Shown: positions 8,205-17,870, counted from the first letter of the stretch. The stretch is 64,000 bases of DNA from Palsa-892 sp963751615 (GCA_963751615.1 CAVVVG010000007.1:186001-250000); one strand, 5' to 3'. Translations and numbers: made by a program. Notes: generated by a model not told the origin, from the letters alone.

Positions 8205-9365
8205 ATGACAATTAAAGTTTTCAATGTTTCCGAAGTGTTGGAACAAACTGCCCTCACCTCGGACTCGAGCGCGGGTGGGATGCTCACAATCGACCTCAGC
8301 GCATTGTCCGCAAACTGGCGCTATTTGGCCGCGAAGGCCAAGCCCGCAGAATGTGCCGCCGTCATCAAAGCTGACGCTTATGGAATCGGACTCGAACCCG
8401 CCGGGGCCGCACTCGCAAAAGTCGGTTGCAGGACATTTTTCGTTGCGCTGCTCGACGAAGCGCTCAGGCTCCGCACGGTGGCGCCAGAAGCAACGATCTA
8501 TGTTTTGAACGGATTTAATCCCGGCACCTCCTCTGCATTTCGTGACATTGATGCACGGCCTGTTCTTGGTTCGATTCCGGAAATCGAAGAATGGGATCGC
8601 GCCGCGAAAGACGCCAAGGAATCGCTAGCCGCGGCGATCCATATCGATACAGGCATGAACCGTCATGGAATCACAGGTGAAGAGGCGAATAAACTTGCCG
8701 AAAAATTGAAGAGTCTCACTTTCAAGCCTACGCTAATTATGAGTCATCTTGCTCGCGCCGATGAGTCTGGCGAGACGATGACGGCAAAACAAATTTCCCG
8801 ATTTCAAAAGCTCGCCGCAAAATTTCCAGGTATTCCAGCTTCGCTGGCAAATTCCGCCGGACTTTTAGCGCATCCGGAGTCGCACTTCGATCTCGTTCGT
8901 CCCGGTATTTCTATTTACGGTGCCCGGGCATTGATTGTCGGCGAAAACCCGATGAAACCCGTCGTAAAGCTCGACGTAAAAATCATCCAGGTTCATAATG
9001 CCAAGAAAGATGAGACTGTGGGATATGGCGCCGAGCTTACGCTGGTGCGCGACTCTCGCCTTGCCGTAATTGCGGCTGGCTATGCCGATGGAATCCCGCG
9101 CGCGTCCGGTTCGACGAATGAAAAGCACGGTATGGAGGTCATTGTGGCGGGTAAACGCTGTAAAGTGCTTGGCCGCGTTTCGATGGATTTGATCGTGATT
9201 GACGTGACAGACTTTCCGGATGGCGCCGTGAAGCGCGGTGATATCGCTGGTGTGCTCGGGGAAGGAATTACGGTCGACGACCTCGCAGCAACTTCTGGCA
9301 CAGTCGGATATGAGATTCTGACGAGGCTTGGTCAGCGCTACCGTCGCTCTTATATTGGTGGATGA
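8205..9365 (+). CDS. alr: alanine racemase
   Basis: PLP-dependent interconversion of L- and D-alanine, supplying D-Ala for peptidoglycan. It is a fold III TIM-barrel enzyme: the PLP-binding lysine is in VIKADAYGIG near residue 50, the substrate region has HIDTGMNRHG, and the catalytic tyrosine is in VGYGAEL. The C-terminal beta-domain carries SMDLIVIDVTD. The ATG at 8205 gives 386 residues; a TTG two codons earlier is less likely. The N-terminal 25 residues before LTIDLSALSANW are slightly longer than usual. The gene overlaps the start of the next by four bases. Confidence 0.95.
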   Translation: MTIKVFNVSEVLEQTALTSDSSAGGMLTIDLSALSANWRYLAAKAKPAECAAVIKADAYGIGLEPAGAALAKVGCRTFFVALLDEALRLRTVAPEATIYVLNGFNPGTSSAFRDIDARPVLGSIPEIEEWDRAAKDAKESLAAAIHIDTGMNRHGITGEEANKLAEKLKSLTFKPTLIMSHLARADESGETMTAKQISRFQKLAAKFPGIPASLANSAGLLAHPESHFDLVRPGISIYGARALIVGENPMKPVVKLDVKIIQVHNAKKDETVGYGAELTLVRDSRLAVIAAGYADGIPRASGSTNEKHGMEVIVAGKRCKVLGRVSMDLIVIDVTDFPDGAVKRGDIAGVLGEGITVDDLAATSGTVGYEILTRLGQRYRRSYIGG

Positions 9366-10339
9366 TGGCCGAGACTGAATGGATCGTGAAGCGCGAATTA
9401 CAACCAAGTCCACAGGACTATGGTTTCAATCTCGACCGCACCCTCTCATCAGTTGTAACCCTACGCTCACTTATTCCGGCTGATGCCTCTACCGCCGAAG
9501 CACTAGGCACGGAGCGCGCCGGGAACGGTGTTATTGTTCGTGAAAATGGGTTGGTGCTGACCATCGGTTATCTTGTCACCGAGGCTGAGATGGTTTGGCT
9601 CAAACTTTCCGATGGTCGTTCGGTGTCCGGGCATGTGCTCGCCTTCGATCAAGAAACTGGCTTCGGTCTCGTGCAACCGCTGATGCGGCTCGACCTGCCA
9701 GCCATTATTTTTGGCGATTCATCTTCAACCAAAGTGGGCGATAAGGTGATCATCGCTGGAGGCGGCGGACGTGCGCATTCGATCGCTGGCAACATCGTTG
9801 CGAAACAGCAATTTGCCGGTTATTGGGAGTATTTTCTCGACGAGGCAATTTTCACTACTCCCCTTCATCCGAATTGGGGCGGTACTGCTTTGATCGGATC
9901 GCAAGGCGAACTGCTCGGCATCGGCTCACTGCAATTGGAACGAACGCGCGACGGCGGCCGCGCGGAGCCGATCAATATGATCGTGCCGATCGATATTCTG
10001 AAGCCTGTGTTTGAAGACCTTGTGAAGTTTGGCCGTACGAAACGGCCGGCGCGTCCGTGGCTTGGGATTTATTCCACGGAACTTGATAATCACATCGTCA
10101 TTGCGGGCGTCGCCAAACGCGGACCCGCCAAACGGGCAGAATTGAAAATCGGGGACATTGTACTCGCGGTCGCGGGTAAAGATATCAAAGATCTAGCGAA
10201 TTTCTATCATCAGATTTGGTCGCTTGGTTCTGCGGGGGTCAATGTGCCGCTCACGATACATCGGGAGGGCGATACATTTGAGGTTACGATAAAATCTGGA
10301 GAGCGCACGCAATATCTCAAGCAACCCAGCGTGCACTAG
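9362..10339 (+). CDS. S1C (HtrA/DegP-like) pseudoprotease with a PDZ domain
   Basis: The fold is recognisable as a trypsin-like HtrA domain (about residues 30-210) followed by one PDZ domain (about 225-310). All three catalytic positions are changed. Where HtrA has TNxHVV the sequence reads TIGYLV (His to Tyr70). Where it has tDlAv it reads TGFGLV (Asp to Gly100). Where it has GNSGGPL it reads PNWGGTAL (Ser to Trp172). There is no signal peptide, so it should be cytoplasmic, unlike DegP. It overlaps alr by four bases and precedes radA, a placement seen in Hyphomicrobiales. It probably acts as a peptide- or protein-binding scaffold. The family call is firm; the role is unknown. Confidence 0.85.
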   Translation: MMAETEWIVKRELQPSPQDYGFNLDRTLSSVVTLRSLIPADASTAEALGTERAGNGVIVRENGLVLTIGYLVTEAEMVWLKLSDGRSVSGHVLAFDQETGFGLVQPLMRLDLPAIIFGDSSSTKVGDKVIIAGGGGRAHSIAGNIVAKQQFAGYWEYFLDEAIFTTPLHPNWGGTALIGSQGELLGIGSLQLERTRDGGRAEPINMIVPIDILKPVFEDLVKFGRTKRPARPWLGIYSTELDNHIVIAGVAKRGPAKRAELKIGDIVLAVAGKDIKDLANFYHQIWSLGSAGVNVPLTIHREGDTFEVTIKSGERTQYLKQPSVH

Positions 10340-10404
10340 GTCGCCCATAGTCTTTTAAATTTGTTCGGCGTGTTAATCTTTTTCTCGAATCGCTAAGCAA
10401 ACAG

Positions 10405-11820
10405 ATGGCCAAAGACCGCCAAAATTTCGTCTGCCAAAGCTGTGGCGCGGTATATCCGCGCTGGTCAGGTAAGTGCGAAGCGTGCGGTGAATGGAATACG
10501 ATTACCGAAGAAACTGGCGCGAAAAACTCTCTTCCAGTGGCTCAACGAACAAGCCGTAAAGGACGCGCCTTCAAATTTGAGCCGCTCGCCGGAGAAATAG
10601 ATGAGGCGCCCCGGACCGCATCCGGTATCAAAGAATTGGATCGCGTCATCGGTGGCGGATTCGTACGCGGGTCGGTAATTTTGCTTGGCGGCGATCCAGG
10701 AATTGGGAAATCCACGCTATTGATCGAGGCCGCCGCGGCTCTTGCAAAACAAAACAGGCGCGTCGTCTATGTATCGGGGGAAGAAGCTATTGCTCAGGTG
10801 CGCATGCGCGCTTCGCGGCTGGGCCTTTCTCAAGCGCAGGTCGAACTCGCTGCCGAAACCAATGTAGAAGACATTCTAGCGACCTTGAAAGACTCAGCCG
10901 TCCCTTCACTCGTCGTAATCGATTCGATCCAGACGCTATGGACCGAAGCCGTCGAGTCTGCTCCGGGAACCGTGACGCAAGTGCGCGCGTCAACCCATGC
11001 ACTCCTCCGTTATGCGAAACGCACTGGCGCCGCGATCGTGTTGATCGGTCATGTCACAAAGGACGGCCAAATCGCGGGCCCGCGCGTAGTCGAGCATATG
11101 GTGGATGCAGTCCTGCATTTTGAAGGTGATGGTGGACATCAGTTCAGGATTCTCCGCGCGCTGAAAAATCGCTTTGGACCGACCGACGAGATCGGTGTGT
11201 TCGAAATGACGGGCGAAGGATTGCGCGAAATTGAAAATCCATCGGCGCTGTTTCTTTCCGACCGCGACCTCGGCTCACCGGGCACCTCTGTATTCGCCGG
11301 AATCGAGGGCACACGTCCCTTGCTTGTCGAAATCCAGGCTTTGGTAGCTCCCACCGCACTCGGTACGCCACGTCGTGCCGCCGTCGGTATCGATGCGAAC
11401 CGGCTCTCAATGATCCTTGCGGTATTGGAAGCGCGCTGTGGCGTGAGGCTGTCCGGCCACGATGTCTACATCAACGTGGCAGGCGGTCTTCGCATTATTG
11501 AACCAGCCTCCGACCTTGCCGTCGCCGCTGCTCTTGTTTCATCTCTTTCGAATGCGGCGCTTCCGGCCGATGCGGTCTATTTTGGTGAGGTCAGCCTCAC
11601 AGGCGCCATACGCGCCGTTCCGCAAGCCTCAGCACGGCTAAAAGAGGCCGGTAAGCTTGGCTTTACCCGAGCCGTGGTACCTGAATTGAGCCGCGCCGAG
11701 GCCAATGAAGGCTTAAAAATCAGTGGTGTCTCGGCCCTTACGGCACTGGTTGCAGAAATCGCTGCCCGCAGCCCAAGGGGACCAAGACGGGCGGCTGGCG
11801 GAGGTGGAGAAGACGGGTGA
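10405..11820 (+). CDS. radA: DNA repair protein RadA
   Basis: RecA-related branch-migration helicase for recombination intermediates. An N-terminal four-cysteine zinc finger (CQSCG ... CEACG, residues 9-27) precedes the ATPase domain with Walker A GGDPGIGKST. The RadA-specific LKNRFGPTDEIG follows, and a C-terminal Lon-like domain begins near residue 290. The 471 residues fit the family. It lies 65 bases after the S1C-like gene and shortly before cvpA; the alr-to-purF genes look like one transcription unit. Confidence 0.96.
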   Translation: MAKDRQNFVCQSCGAVYPRWSGKCEACGEWNTITEETGAKNSLPVAQRTSRKGRAFKFEPLAGEIDEAPRTASGIKELDRVIGGGFVRGSVILLGGDPGIGKSTLLIEAAAALAKQNRRVVYVSGEEAIAQVRMRASRLGLSQAQVELAAETNVEDILATLKDSAVPSLVVIDSIQTLWTEAVESAPGTVTQVRASTHALLRYAKRTGAAIVLIGHVTKDGQIAGPRVVEHMVDAVLHFEGDGGHQFRILRALKNRFGPTDEIGVFEMTGEGLREIENPSALFLSDRDLGSPGTSVFAGIEGTRPLLVEIQALVAPTALGTPRRAAVGIDANRLSMILAVLEARCGVRLSGHDVYINVAGGLRIIEPASDLAVAAALVSSLSNAALPADAVYFGEVSLTGAIRAVPQASARLKEAGKLGFTRAVVPELSRAEANEGLKISGVSALTALVAEIAARSPRGPRRAAGGGGEDG

Positions 11821-11907
11821 CGCCGTCGTTTCAGGCCGCTATACCCTCGTCGGCGGGCAACCGGCCCTTATGAGTCGACGTCCTTCGTTTGGGGATTTCA
11901 AGGCAGA

Positions 11908-12597
11908 ATGCCGTTCTCGCTTCTCGATATCGGTCTTCTGGCTGTGATGCTGATTTCCGGCGTCCTAGCCATGGTGCGCGGCTTCATGCGCGAAGTGCTG
12001 TCGATCGCCTCATGGGTTATCGCTGCCGTTGTTACCCTTTATGGCTACGCCAAGGTCGTGCCGTTCGCAAAACAATATGTCTCGAATGATCTGATCGCGA
12101 CTGGCGTTTCGGTTGCTGCGATTTTTCTCGGTACGTTACTTATTGTATCGCTTTTCACAGTGAAGATTTCTGACCTGATCTTGGATAGCCGCGTCGGAGC
12201 TCTGGATCGCTCGCTGGGATTCCTGTTTGGGCTCGCGCGCGGGCTTTTGATTATGGTTGTCGCATTCCTTTTCTTCGTTTGGCTGGTGCCCGCCAAAAGC
12301 CTGCCCGATGCTGTGAAAAACGCCCGTTCACGGCCTGTGCTGCAGGGTACCGGTGATTGGCTGCTTTCGGTCTTGCCGGACGACCCTGAGAGCGCCATCT
12401 TAAAAAGACTAAAGAAGCCACGCGAAGGCGACGATGCAGGACCAGCCGACACACCGCCACCGGCACCCGGTCAGCGCTCAGAGCGTAGCGAGCCCTCGCG
12501 TGTGGCAGGTGGCGAAGCGGCCGAATCCGGCTACAAGCGCAATGACCGTCAGGGCTTTGACCAGTTGCTCGAAAGCACCCGCGGCATTTCTCGCTAG
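11908..12597 (+). CDS. cvpA: CvpA family inner-membrane protein
   Basis: Four predicted membrane helices fill residues 1-130 (first MPFSLLDIGLLAVMLISG; the family motif GFxREVLSIASW follows). A hydrophilic, Pro- and Glu-rich tail runs to residue 229. CvpA was named for colicin V production and is widely linked to purF; its precise molecular role is unsettled. Here it lies 16 bases upstream of purF. AAGGCAG precedes the ATG. The long charged tail is usual in alphaproteobacteria. Confidence 0.88.
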   Translation: MPFSLLDIGLLAVMLISGVLAMVRGFMREVLSIASWVIAAVVTLYGYAKVVPFAKQYVSNDLIATGVSVAAIFLGTLLIVSLFTVKISDLILDSRVGALDRSLGFLFGLARGLLIMVVAFLFFVWLVPAKSLPDAVKNARSRPVLQGTGDWLLSVLPDDPESAILKRLKKPREGDDAGPADTPPPAPGQRSERSEPSRVAGGEAAESGYKRNDRQGFDQLLESTRGISR

Positions 12598-12612
12598 GCG
12601 ATAGCGGAGGGG

Positions 12613-14100
12613 ATGATGAGCCAAGCCGAACCCAACCAAAGTTCCGGCTCGATCCTTGACTCTCGGCCCGATGATCGGCTGCGTGAGGAATGTGGAATAT
12701 TTGGAATTTTTAATCACGAAGACGCGGCCGCGATTACTGCGCTCGGCCTGCACGCACTCCAGCATCGCGGCCAAGAAGCGGCCGGCATCGTCACCTATGA
12801 TGGAAAAAGGTTTCATCTCGAGCGACGGCTCGGATTAGTCGGCGACAATTTTTCCAAACGCGAGGTAATCGATCGTCTTCCCGGTCGACAAGCTATAGGT
12901 CACACCCGTTATTCGACGACAGGCGCAACTCTACTTCGCAACGTCCAGCCTCTTTTCGTCGAACTCGATGGCGGCGGTTTTGCCATCGGTCATAATGGCA
13001 ATCTTACCAATGGTCTGACCTTGCGCCGTTCACTCGTGCGCGAAGGCGCAATTATGCAGTCCACTACCGATACTGAGGTGATGTTGCATTTGCTCGCGCG
13101 CTCAAAAATGCCGCGTTTCGTCGAGCGTTTTATCGATGCTCTACGGTCGGTCGAAGGCGCATACGCTTTTGTCGGCATGACCAACAAAAAGCTCGTAGGC
13201 GCCCGTGATCCGCTTGGCATTCGCCCGCTGGTGCTCGGCGACTTGAATGGCTCACCGATCCTCGCCTCCGAAACCTGCGCTCTCGATATCATTGGCGCAA
13301 AATTTGTCCGCGATATCGAGAATGGCGAGGTCGTTATCATTTCCGAGGACGGAATCCAGTCAATCAAACCCTTTCCTGAAATGGCACCTCGGCCCTGCAT
13401 ATTTGAATACATTTATTTCGCACGCCCAGATTCAATTGTCGGCGGCCGCAGCGTTTACGAGATTCGGAAAAATCTCGGCACGCACCTCGGTTATGAGTCG
13501 CCGGTCGGGGCCGATGTAATCGTTCCAGTGCCGGACTCCGGCGTTCCGGCTGCTATCGGTTTTTCGCAGGTGACGGGCATTCCCTTTGAAATGGGTATTA
13601 TCCGGAACCATTACGTCGGCCGCACTTTTATCGAACCTACACAGCATATTCGCGAACTTGGCGTGCGCATGAAGCATTCCGCAAACCGTGCTGCCGTGAA
13701 AGGCAAACGAATTGTGCTGATCGACGATTCTCTTGTGCGCGGCACCACGTCAGTGAAAATTGTGCGGATGATGCGCGAAGCGGGAGCAAAGGAAGTTCAT
13801 ATGCGTATCGCATCGCCTCCTATCAAATATTCCGACTATTACGGCATCGACACCCCAGAACGCGAGAAGCTTCTTGGCGCGACTCATGACTTGGAGGGTA
13901 TGCGGAAATATATCGGCTCTGACTCGTTGGCATTTCTTTCGATTGAAGGTCTCTACAAAGCAATGGGGCACAACCGCCGCGATTCACAACGGCCACAATA
14001 TACCGATCACTGTTTTACCGGTGAGTACCCGACTGCGCTTACTGACCAGACCGGTGGCAACGCGCCGAAACAGCTCTCGCTCCTTGCCGAAGCGAGCTGA
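12613..14100 (+). CDS. purF: amidophosphoribosyltransferase PurF
   Basis: First committed step of purine synthesis: PRPP plus glutamine gives phosphoribosylamine. The N-terminal nucleophile glutaminase domain follows a short leader. The catalytic Cys is in ECGIFGIF at residue 27, so a propeptide of about 26 residues must be removed, as in the Bacillus-type enzymes. The phosphoribosyltransferase domain carries the PRPP loop VLIDDSLVRGTT. There are tandem ATGs at 12613 and 12616; GGAGGGG directly abuts the first, so the second is slightly better spaced. Length 495 residues. Confidence 0.96.
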   Translation: MMSQAEPNQSSGSILDSRPDDRLREECGIFGIFNHEDAAAITALGLHALQHRGQEAAGIVTYDGKRFHLERRLGLVGDNFSKREVIDRLPGRQAIGHTRYSTTGATLLRNVQPLFVELDGGGFAIGHNGNLTNGLTLRRSLVREGAIMQSTTDTEVMLHLLARSKMPRFVERFIDALRSVEGAYAFVGMTNKKLVGARDPLGIRPLVLGDLNGSPILASETCALDIIGAKFVRDIENGEVVIISEDGIQSIKPFPEMAPRPCIFEYIYFARPDSIVGGRSVYEIRKNLGTHLGYESPVGADVIVPVPDSGVPAAIGFSQVTGIPFEMGIIRNHYVGRTFIEPTQHIRELGVRMKHSANRAAVKGKRIVLIDDSLVRGTTSVKIVRMMREAGAKEVHMRIASPPIKYSDYYGIDTPEREKLLGATHDLEGMRKYIGSDSLAFLSIEGLYKAMGHNRRDSQRPQYTDHCFTGEYPTALTDQTGGNAPKQLSLLAEAS

Positions 14101-14114
14101 TGTTCTTTCTTTAG

Positions 14115-14864
14115 ATGATTTCAATGGCGAAACCGCTCGCCGATAAAATTGCGCTTGTGACGGGCGCCTCGCGCGGGATTGGATACGCAACCGCCATTGT
14201 TCTTGCGCGGGCTGGCGCACACGTAGTTGCGCTAGCACGCAGTGTCGGCGGCCTTGAAGAGCTTGACGATGAAATCAAGAAAGAAGGTTCACACGCAACT
14301 CTCGTTCCGTTGGACATCAAGGATTTCGCTGCGCTCGACCGGCTTGGCGGTTCATTATATGAGCGCTTCAAAAAGATCGATATATTGATCGGAAACGCTG
14401 GCCTACTCGGTATACTTTCACCCCTCGCTCACATCGATCCGATAATCTGGGACGAGGCCATGGCGGTGAATGTCACTGCCAATTGGCGGCTTATCCGTTC
14501 CCTTGATCCTCTGTTGCGCGCTTCGGCTGCTGGTCGTTCGGTCTTTATCACCTCAACCGTTGCTAGTAGTGCAGATGCCTACTGGGGCCTTTACGCCGCA
14601 TCGAAATCGGCGCTTGAAATAATTGCACGCGTTTATGCAAAAGAAGTCGCAAAAACAAATATCAAGGTAAACCTGTTCAATCCTGGGCCTATTCGCACGC
14701 GCATGCGCGCTAAAGCAATGCCCGGCGAAGACCCAATGACACTCGATACACCGGAGCAAGCTGCAGAAGCGATTTTGCCACTTTGTTTGCTTTCTTGCGC
14801 CGAGAGTGGGAAAATTTATGATTACCGGAAAAAGAAATTCCTTACGTTCAACGCACCCTCGTAG
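14115..14864 (+). CDS. SDR family oxidoreductase downstream of purF
   Basis: Short-chain dehydrogenase of 249 residues. The cofactor loop TGASRGIG and IGNAG are intact, and the catalytic segment includes Ser and YAASK near residue 160. The substrate is unknown. A second ATG three codons in (MAKPLADK) is an alternative start. The gene follows purF by 14 bases, a conserved pairing in Hyphomicrobiales. Its 3' end overlaps that of the convergent MFS gene by 17 bases, so no room is left for a terminator between them. Confidence 0.87.
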   Translation: MISMAKPLADKIALVTGASRGIGYATAIVLARAGAHVVALARSVGGLEELDDEIKKEGSHATLVPLDIKDFAALDRLGGSLYERFKKIDILIGNAGLLGILSPLAHIDPIIWDEAMAVNVTANWRLIRSLDPLLRASAAGRSVFITSTVASSADAYWGLYAASKSALEIIARVYAKEVAKTNIKVNLFNPGPIRTRMRAKAMPGEDPMTLDTPEQAAEAILPLCLLSCAESGKIYDYRKKKFLTFNAPS

Positions 14865-16074
14865 CTTGCCACGCAATGGCGGCGGAAAATACTAACGCCG
14901 CAGCTGCGATCAAAAACGGCGTACCCGGAATGTGAATTCCGTGCGCAGGGTCAATCGAATATGCGAAGCTCTGGGTAAAAATCACTGGCCCGATCAAGTT
15001 GGCAATTCCCTGCACACTTGCATTCGCGCCCTGAAGCTGTCCTTGCTGCGTTTCACCGACGCGTCTTGACATCAATCCTTGCGCGGAAGGGTTGGCAATT
15101 CCCCATATTGCCATCAAGGGCATGCCAGCGAGAAACAAAGTGCCGCTATCGGCAATGCCATAAATTGCAAAACCCACGGCGCCAAACATAAGACCGATCA
15201 GCAGCGCGTTGCGCTCACCGATTCTCGCGACAATTGGACCGACTAGGCCCGCCTGAACGATCATTGAGAAAAGGCCTACCATTGCAAGCACCAACCCAAT
15301 TGTCCGTTCGCCCCAGCCGTAGCGATAACCCATGTAGAGAACAGTGACGCTAGGGAGCACGACATGAGCAAGGTTGCTTAGAAAATTTGCGCTGGCGATA
15401 CCGAATAATCCTGCATGAGAACGTAAAAGCGCCAGTGAGCCGAGCGGATTTGCTCGTTTCCACGAAAATGACGTCCGTCGTTCTGGCGGTAGCGATTCGG
15501 GCAGAACAAAAAAACCATAGGCTGCATTCGTTAAACAAAACCCGGCTGCCGCCCAGAAGGGCAAGCGCACATCGACACTGCCGAGAATGCCGCCGATGGC
15601 CGGCCCAAGGATGAATCCAACGCCGAAGGCCGCACCCAACAAACCAAACCGCTTCGCGCGCTTTTCTGGCTCGGTGATATCGGTGATGTAGGCATATGCT
15701 GTGCTGATATTCGCGGTTGTGATTCCGGAAATCACTCGGCCGACGAAGAGCCAAATCAAGTTCGGCGCTAGCGCCATCAAAATATAGTCGAGACCGAGAC
15801 CTAGATTGGAAGCCAAAATTACCGGCCGCCGCCCCAATCGATCCGAAACTGAACCCTGAATGGGCGAAAATATGAACTGCATCAGCGCCCATACCGTCCC
15901 GAATAACCCGTAGATTTCTGCTGCGCGAGCAGTGTTTCCCTGTAGGAAACTAACGATCAAGCCGGGGAGAACTGGAACAATGATCCCGATCGCGAACATG
16001 TTGAGCAGGATCGTAATGAAGATATAGATAAAGCCCGCATGGCGGACAGAAACTGGTGCAACTGATTTGAGCAT
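14848..16074 (-). CDS. TetA/TCR-like MFS drug:proton antiporter
   Basis: Twelve-helix major facilitator of 408 residues in the inner membrane. MFS motif A is present between helices 2 and 3 (GSVSDRLGRRPVIL), and the export-type glycine/proline motif C occurs in helix 5 (GVGFILGPAIGG). The sequence family is that of tetracycline-resistance transporters, but chromosomal copies like this usually have unknown substrates. It starts five bases after the der stop and is probably co-transcribed with it. Confidence 0.85.
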   Translation of the reverse strand: MLKSVAPVSVRHAGFIYIFITILLNMFAIGIIVPVLPGLIVSFLQGNTARAAEIYGLFGTVWALMQFIFSPIQGSVSDRLGRRPVILASNLGLGLDYILMALAPNLIWLFVGRVISGITTANISTAYAYITDITEPEKRAKRFGLLGAAFGVGFILGPAIGGILGSVDVRLPFWAAAGFCLTNAAYGFFVLPESLPPERRTSFSWKRANPLGSLALLRSHAGLFGIASANFLSNLAHVVLPSVTVLYMGYRYGWGERTIGLVLAMVGLFSMIVQAGLVGPIVARIGERNALLIGLMFGAVGFAIYGIADSGTLFLAGMPLMAIWGIANPSAQGLMSRRVGETQQGQLQGANASVQGIANLIGPVIFTQSFAYSIDPAHGIHIPGTPFLIAAAALVFSAAIAWQATRVR

Positions 16075-16079
16075 TATTA

Positions 16080-17450
16080 CTATCGGCCCGCGAATGGATT
16101 TTCTGCTTCGCGAAATGCAAGCCGGATCGGCACGCCCGGCATATCAAAAGTTTCGCGTAGGGAATTGATGAGATAGCGGGTGTAGGAATCGGGCAGAGCA
16201 TTTGTGCGCGTACCGAAAAGAATAAAACTGGGGGGGCGCGCCTTCGGTTGCGTGATGTAGCGAAGCTTGATGCTTTTCCCTGTCACGGCGGGCGGAGAGT
16301 GCGCCTCAATGACGCCCCTGAGCCATCGATTGAGCGCCGCGGTCGATGCACGTCGGTTCCAGACGCCGTAAAGTGAAATGACTTCCTTCATCAGGCGCTC
16401 CAGACCTTCGCCTGTCTGGCCTGAAACCGGAACTACCGGCATTCCCTTGGCCTGCGGCAGCCAGTGATCTGTCTCCTCGCGTAATTTTTTTGGAGCGACT
16501 TCACGATCATCGACGAGATCACATTTGTTAAAGCCGAGTACAAGCGCTCGACCTTCACTCAACACAAGATCAGCGATACGCTGATCCTGCTCTTCGAAAG
16601 TATGCCTCGCATCTAGAAGCAGCACCACAACTTCAGCAAAACGTATGGCGCGCAATAAATCGGCAACGGAAAGACGCTCGATTTCGTCATCGATCCGTCC
16701 GCGACGCCGGATTCCGGCCGTGTCATAGAGTTCAAACTTCTGTCCATCGAATTCGAAGTCGACGGCAATCGAATCACGTGTGATCCCGGCCTCGGGACCC
16801 GTAATCAGACGATCTTTTCCGATCAGGCGATTGATGAATGTCGATTTTCCGGCATTTGGCCGACCGACGATGGCGACCCGAATTGGGTGGTCGGAATCTT
16901 CGATCCCCGCATTTTCTAAATCCGTTTGAAACCTCGGTCCAGCAGTTTTCAGCTCTTTGGTAAGTACTTCGCGCAGAGCATCGAAAAGTCCCGAAAGGCC
17001 CTCATTATGCTCGGCGGAAATCGGCACTGGCTCTCCGAGACCAAGCTCGAATGCCTCGTAGGCACCATCCCAACCTTTTTTCGCCTCGCACTTATTGGCC
17101 ACCAAGATCACAGGTTTTCCGGCGCGGCGCACAACTTCCGCGAACGCATGATCCACGGGAGTCACGCCGGTGCGAGCATCGATCATGAAAATCACGGCAT
17201 CTGACTCGTGGATTGCAGTCTCAGTTTGAGCACGCATTCGCCCGGTAAGACTTTTTGCGTCAGCCTCCTCAAAACCGGCGGTGTCGATGACTCGAAATTC
17301 GAGGCCCGCGAGATTTGCCTCGCTTTCGCGACGGTCGCGAGTCACGCCCGGCCTGTCGTCAACCAGCGCGAGCCGTTTTCCGATCAGCCGATTGAAGAGT
17401 GTCGATTTGCCGACGTTGGGCCGGCCAACGAGGACGACGATAGGCAGCAT
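16080..17450 (-). CDS. der: ribosome-assembly GTPase Der (EngA)
   Basis: Tandem-GTPase needed for maturation of the 50S subunit. The first G domain has GRPNVGKST at residue 8 and the second GRPNAGKST near residue 193, each with DTAG and NKC(E/D) motifs. A KH-like C-terminal domain of about 100 residues follows. The 456-residue length is normal. Upstream on the same strand are a lipoprotein and a TPR protein, the order found in related genomes. Confidence 0.97.
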   Translation of the reverse strand: MLPIVVLVGRPNVGKSTLFNRLIGKRLALVDDRPGVTRDRRESEANLAGLEFRVIDTAGFEEADAKSLTGRMRAQTETAIHESDAVIFMIDARTGVTPVDHAFAEVVRRAGKPVILVANKCEAKKGWDGAYEAFELGLGEPVPISAEHNEGLSGLFDALREVLTKELKTAGPRFQTDLENAGIEDSDHPIRVAIVGRPNAGKSTFINRLIGKDRLITGPEAGITRDSIAVDFEFDGQKFELYDTAGIRRRGRIDDEIERLSVADLLRAIRFAEVVVLLLDARHTFEEQDQRIADLVLSEGRALVLGFNKCDLVDDREVAPKKLREETDHWLPQAKGMPVVPVSGQTGEGLERLMKEVISLYGVWNRRASTAALNRWLRGVIEAHSPPAVTGKSIKLRYITQPKARPPSFILFGTRTNALPDSYTRYLINSLRETFDMPGVPIRLAFREAENPFAGR

Positions 17451-17485
17451 CGCATAGGCCGGTGAGAATTAAGAGCTGTGTCCAA

Positions 17486-17866
17486 TCAGTTTTGAATGCG
17501 CGAATCCGCCCACGGATCGTCATCACTGGCAGGTTTCGCTGTGGAAGGTGGCGCAGGCTGGTTACGATTTTGTGTCCGCGCCGTACGAGAATTTTTCTGC
17601 TTCGGTTGCTCTGCTTCCCGATCTTGCTGTGCCTGCGCAGTGCCAGTGTTGCTGACTTGCGTATCGATCGGAATATTTGAATTTGACGGTTGCGGAGGCG
17701 GGGTGTTGTAATTTACGCCAGGTACCCCACCGGGAAAAAGCGGTTTGCGCTCGCCAGTGACAGGAGTTTTCTTCTCATCTAGCAAATCAAAATCGGCGCA
17801 TCCCACTATAAACAGTGGAAGCACCAAAATCGCGCAACGATAACAAAATCTAATCGGCTTCGTCAT
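17486..17866 (-). CDS. small Pro/Gln-rich lipoprotein
   Basis: Predicted lipoprotein of 126 residues: a basic N-terminus (MTKPIRFCYR), a hydrophobic stretch and the lipobox IVGC, so it would be lipid-anchored at that Cys. A conserved-looking core, GERKPLFPGGVPGV, follows. The rest is a low-complexity Pro/Gln/Ser/Asn tail. The frame is open to 17926, but the ATG at 17866 begins the signal peptide and sits four bases after the upstream stop. It lies between a YfgM-like TPR gene and der, where other bacteria carry the BamB beta-propeller lipoprotein; no propeller is present here. Function unknown. Confidence 0.75.
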   Translation of the reverse strand: MTKPIRFCYRCAILVLPLFIVGCADFDLLDEKKTPVTGERKPLFPGGVPGVNYNTPPPQPSNSNIPIDTQVSNTGTAQAQQDREAEQPKQKNSRTARTQNRNQPAPPSTAKPASDDDPWADSRIQN

Positions 17867-17870
17867 CACG

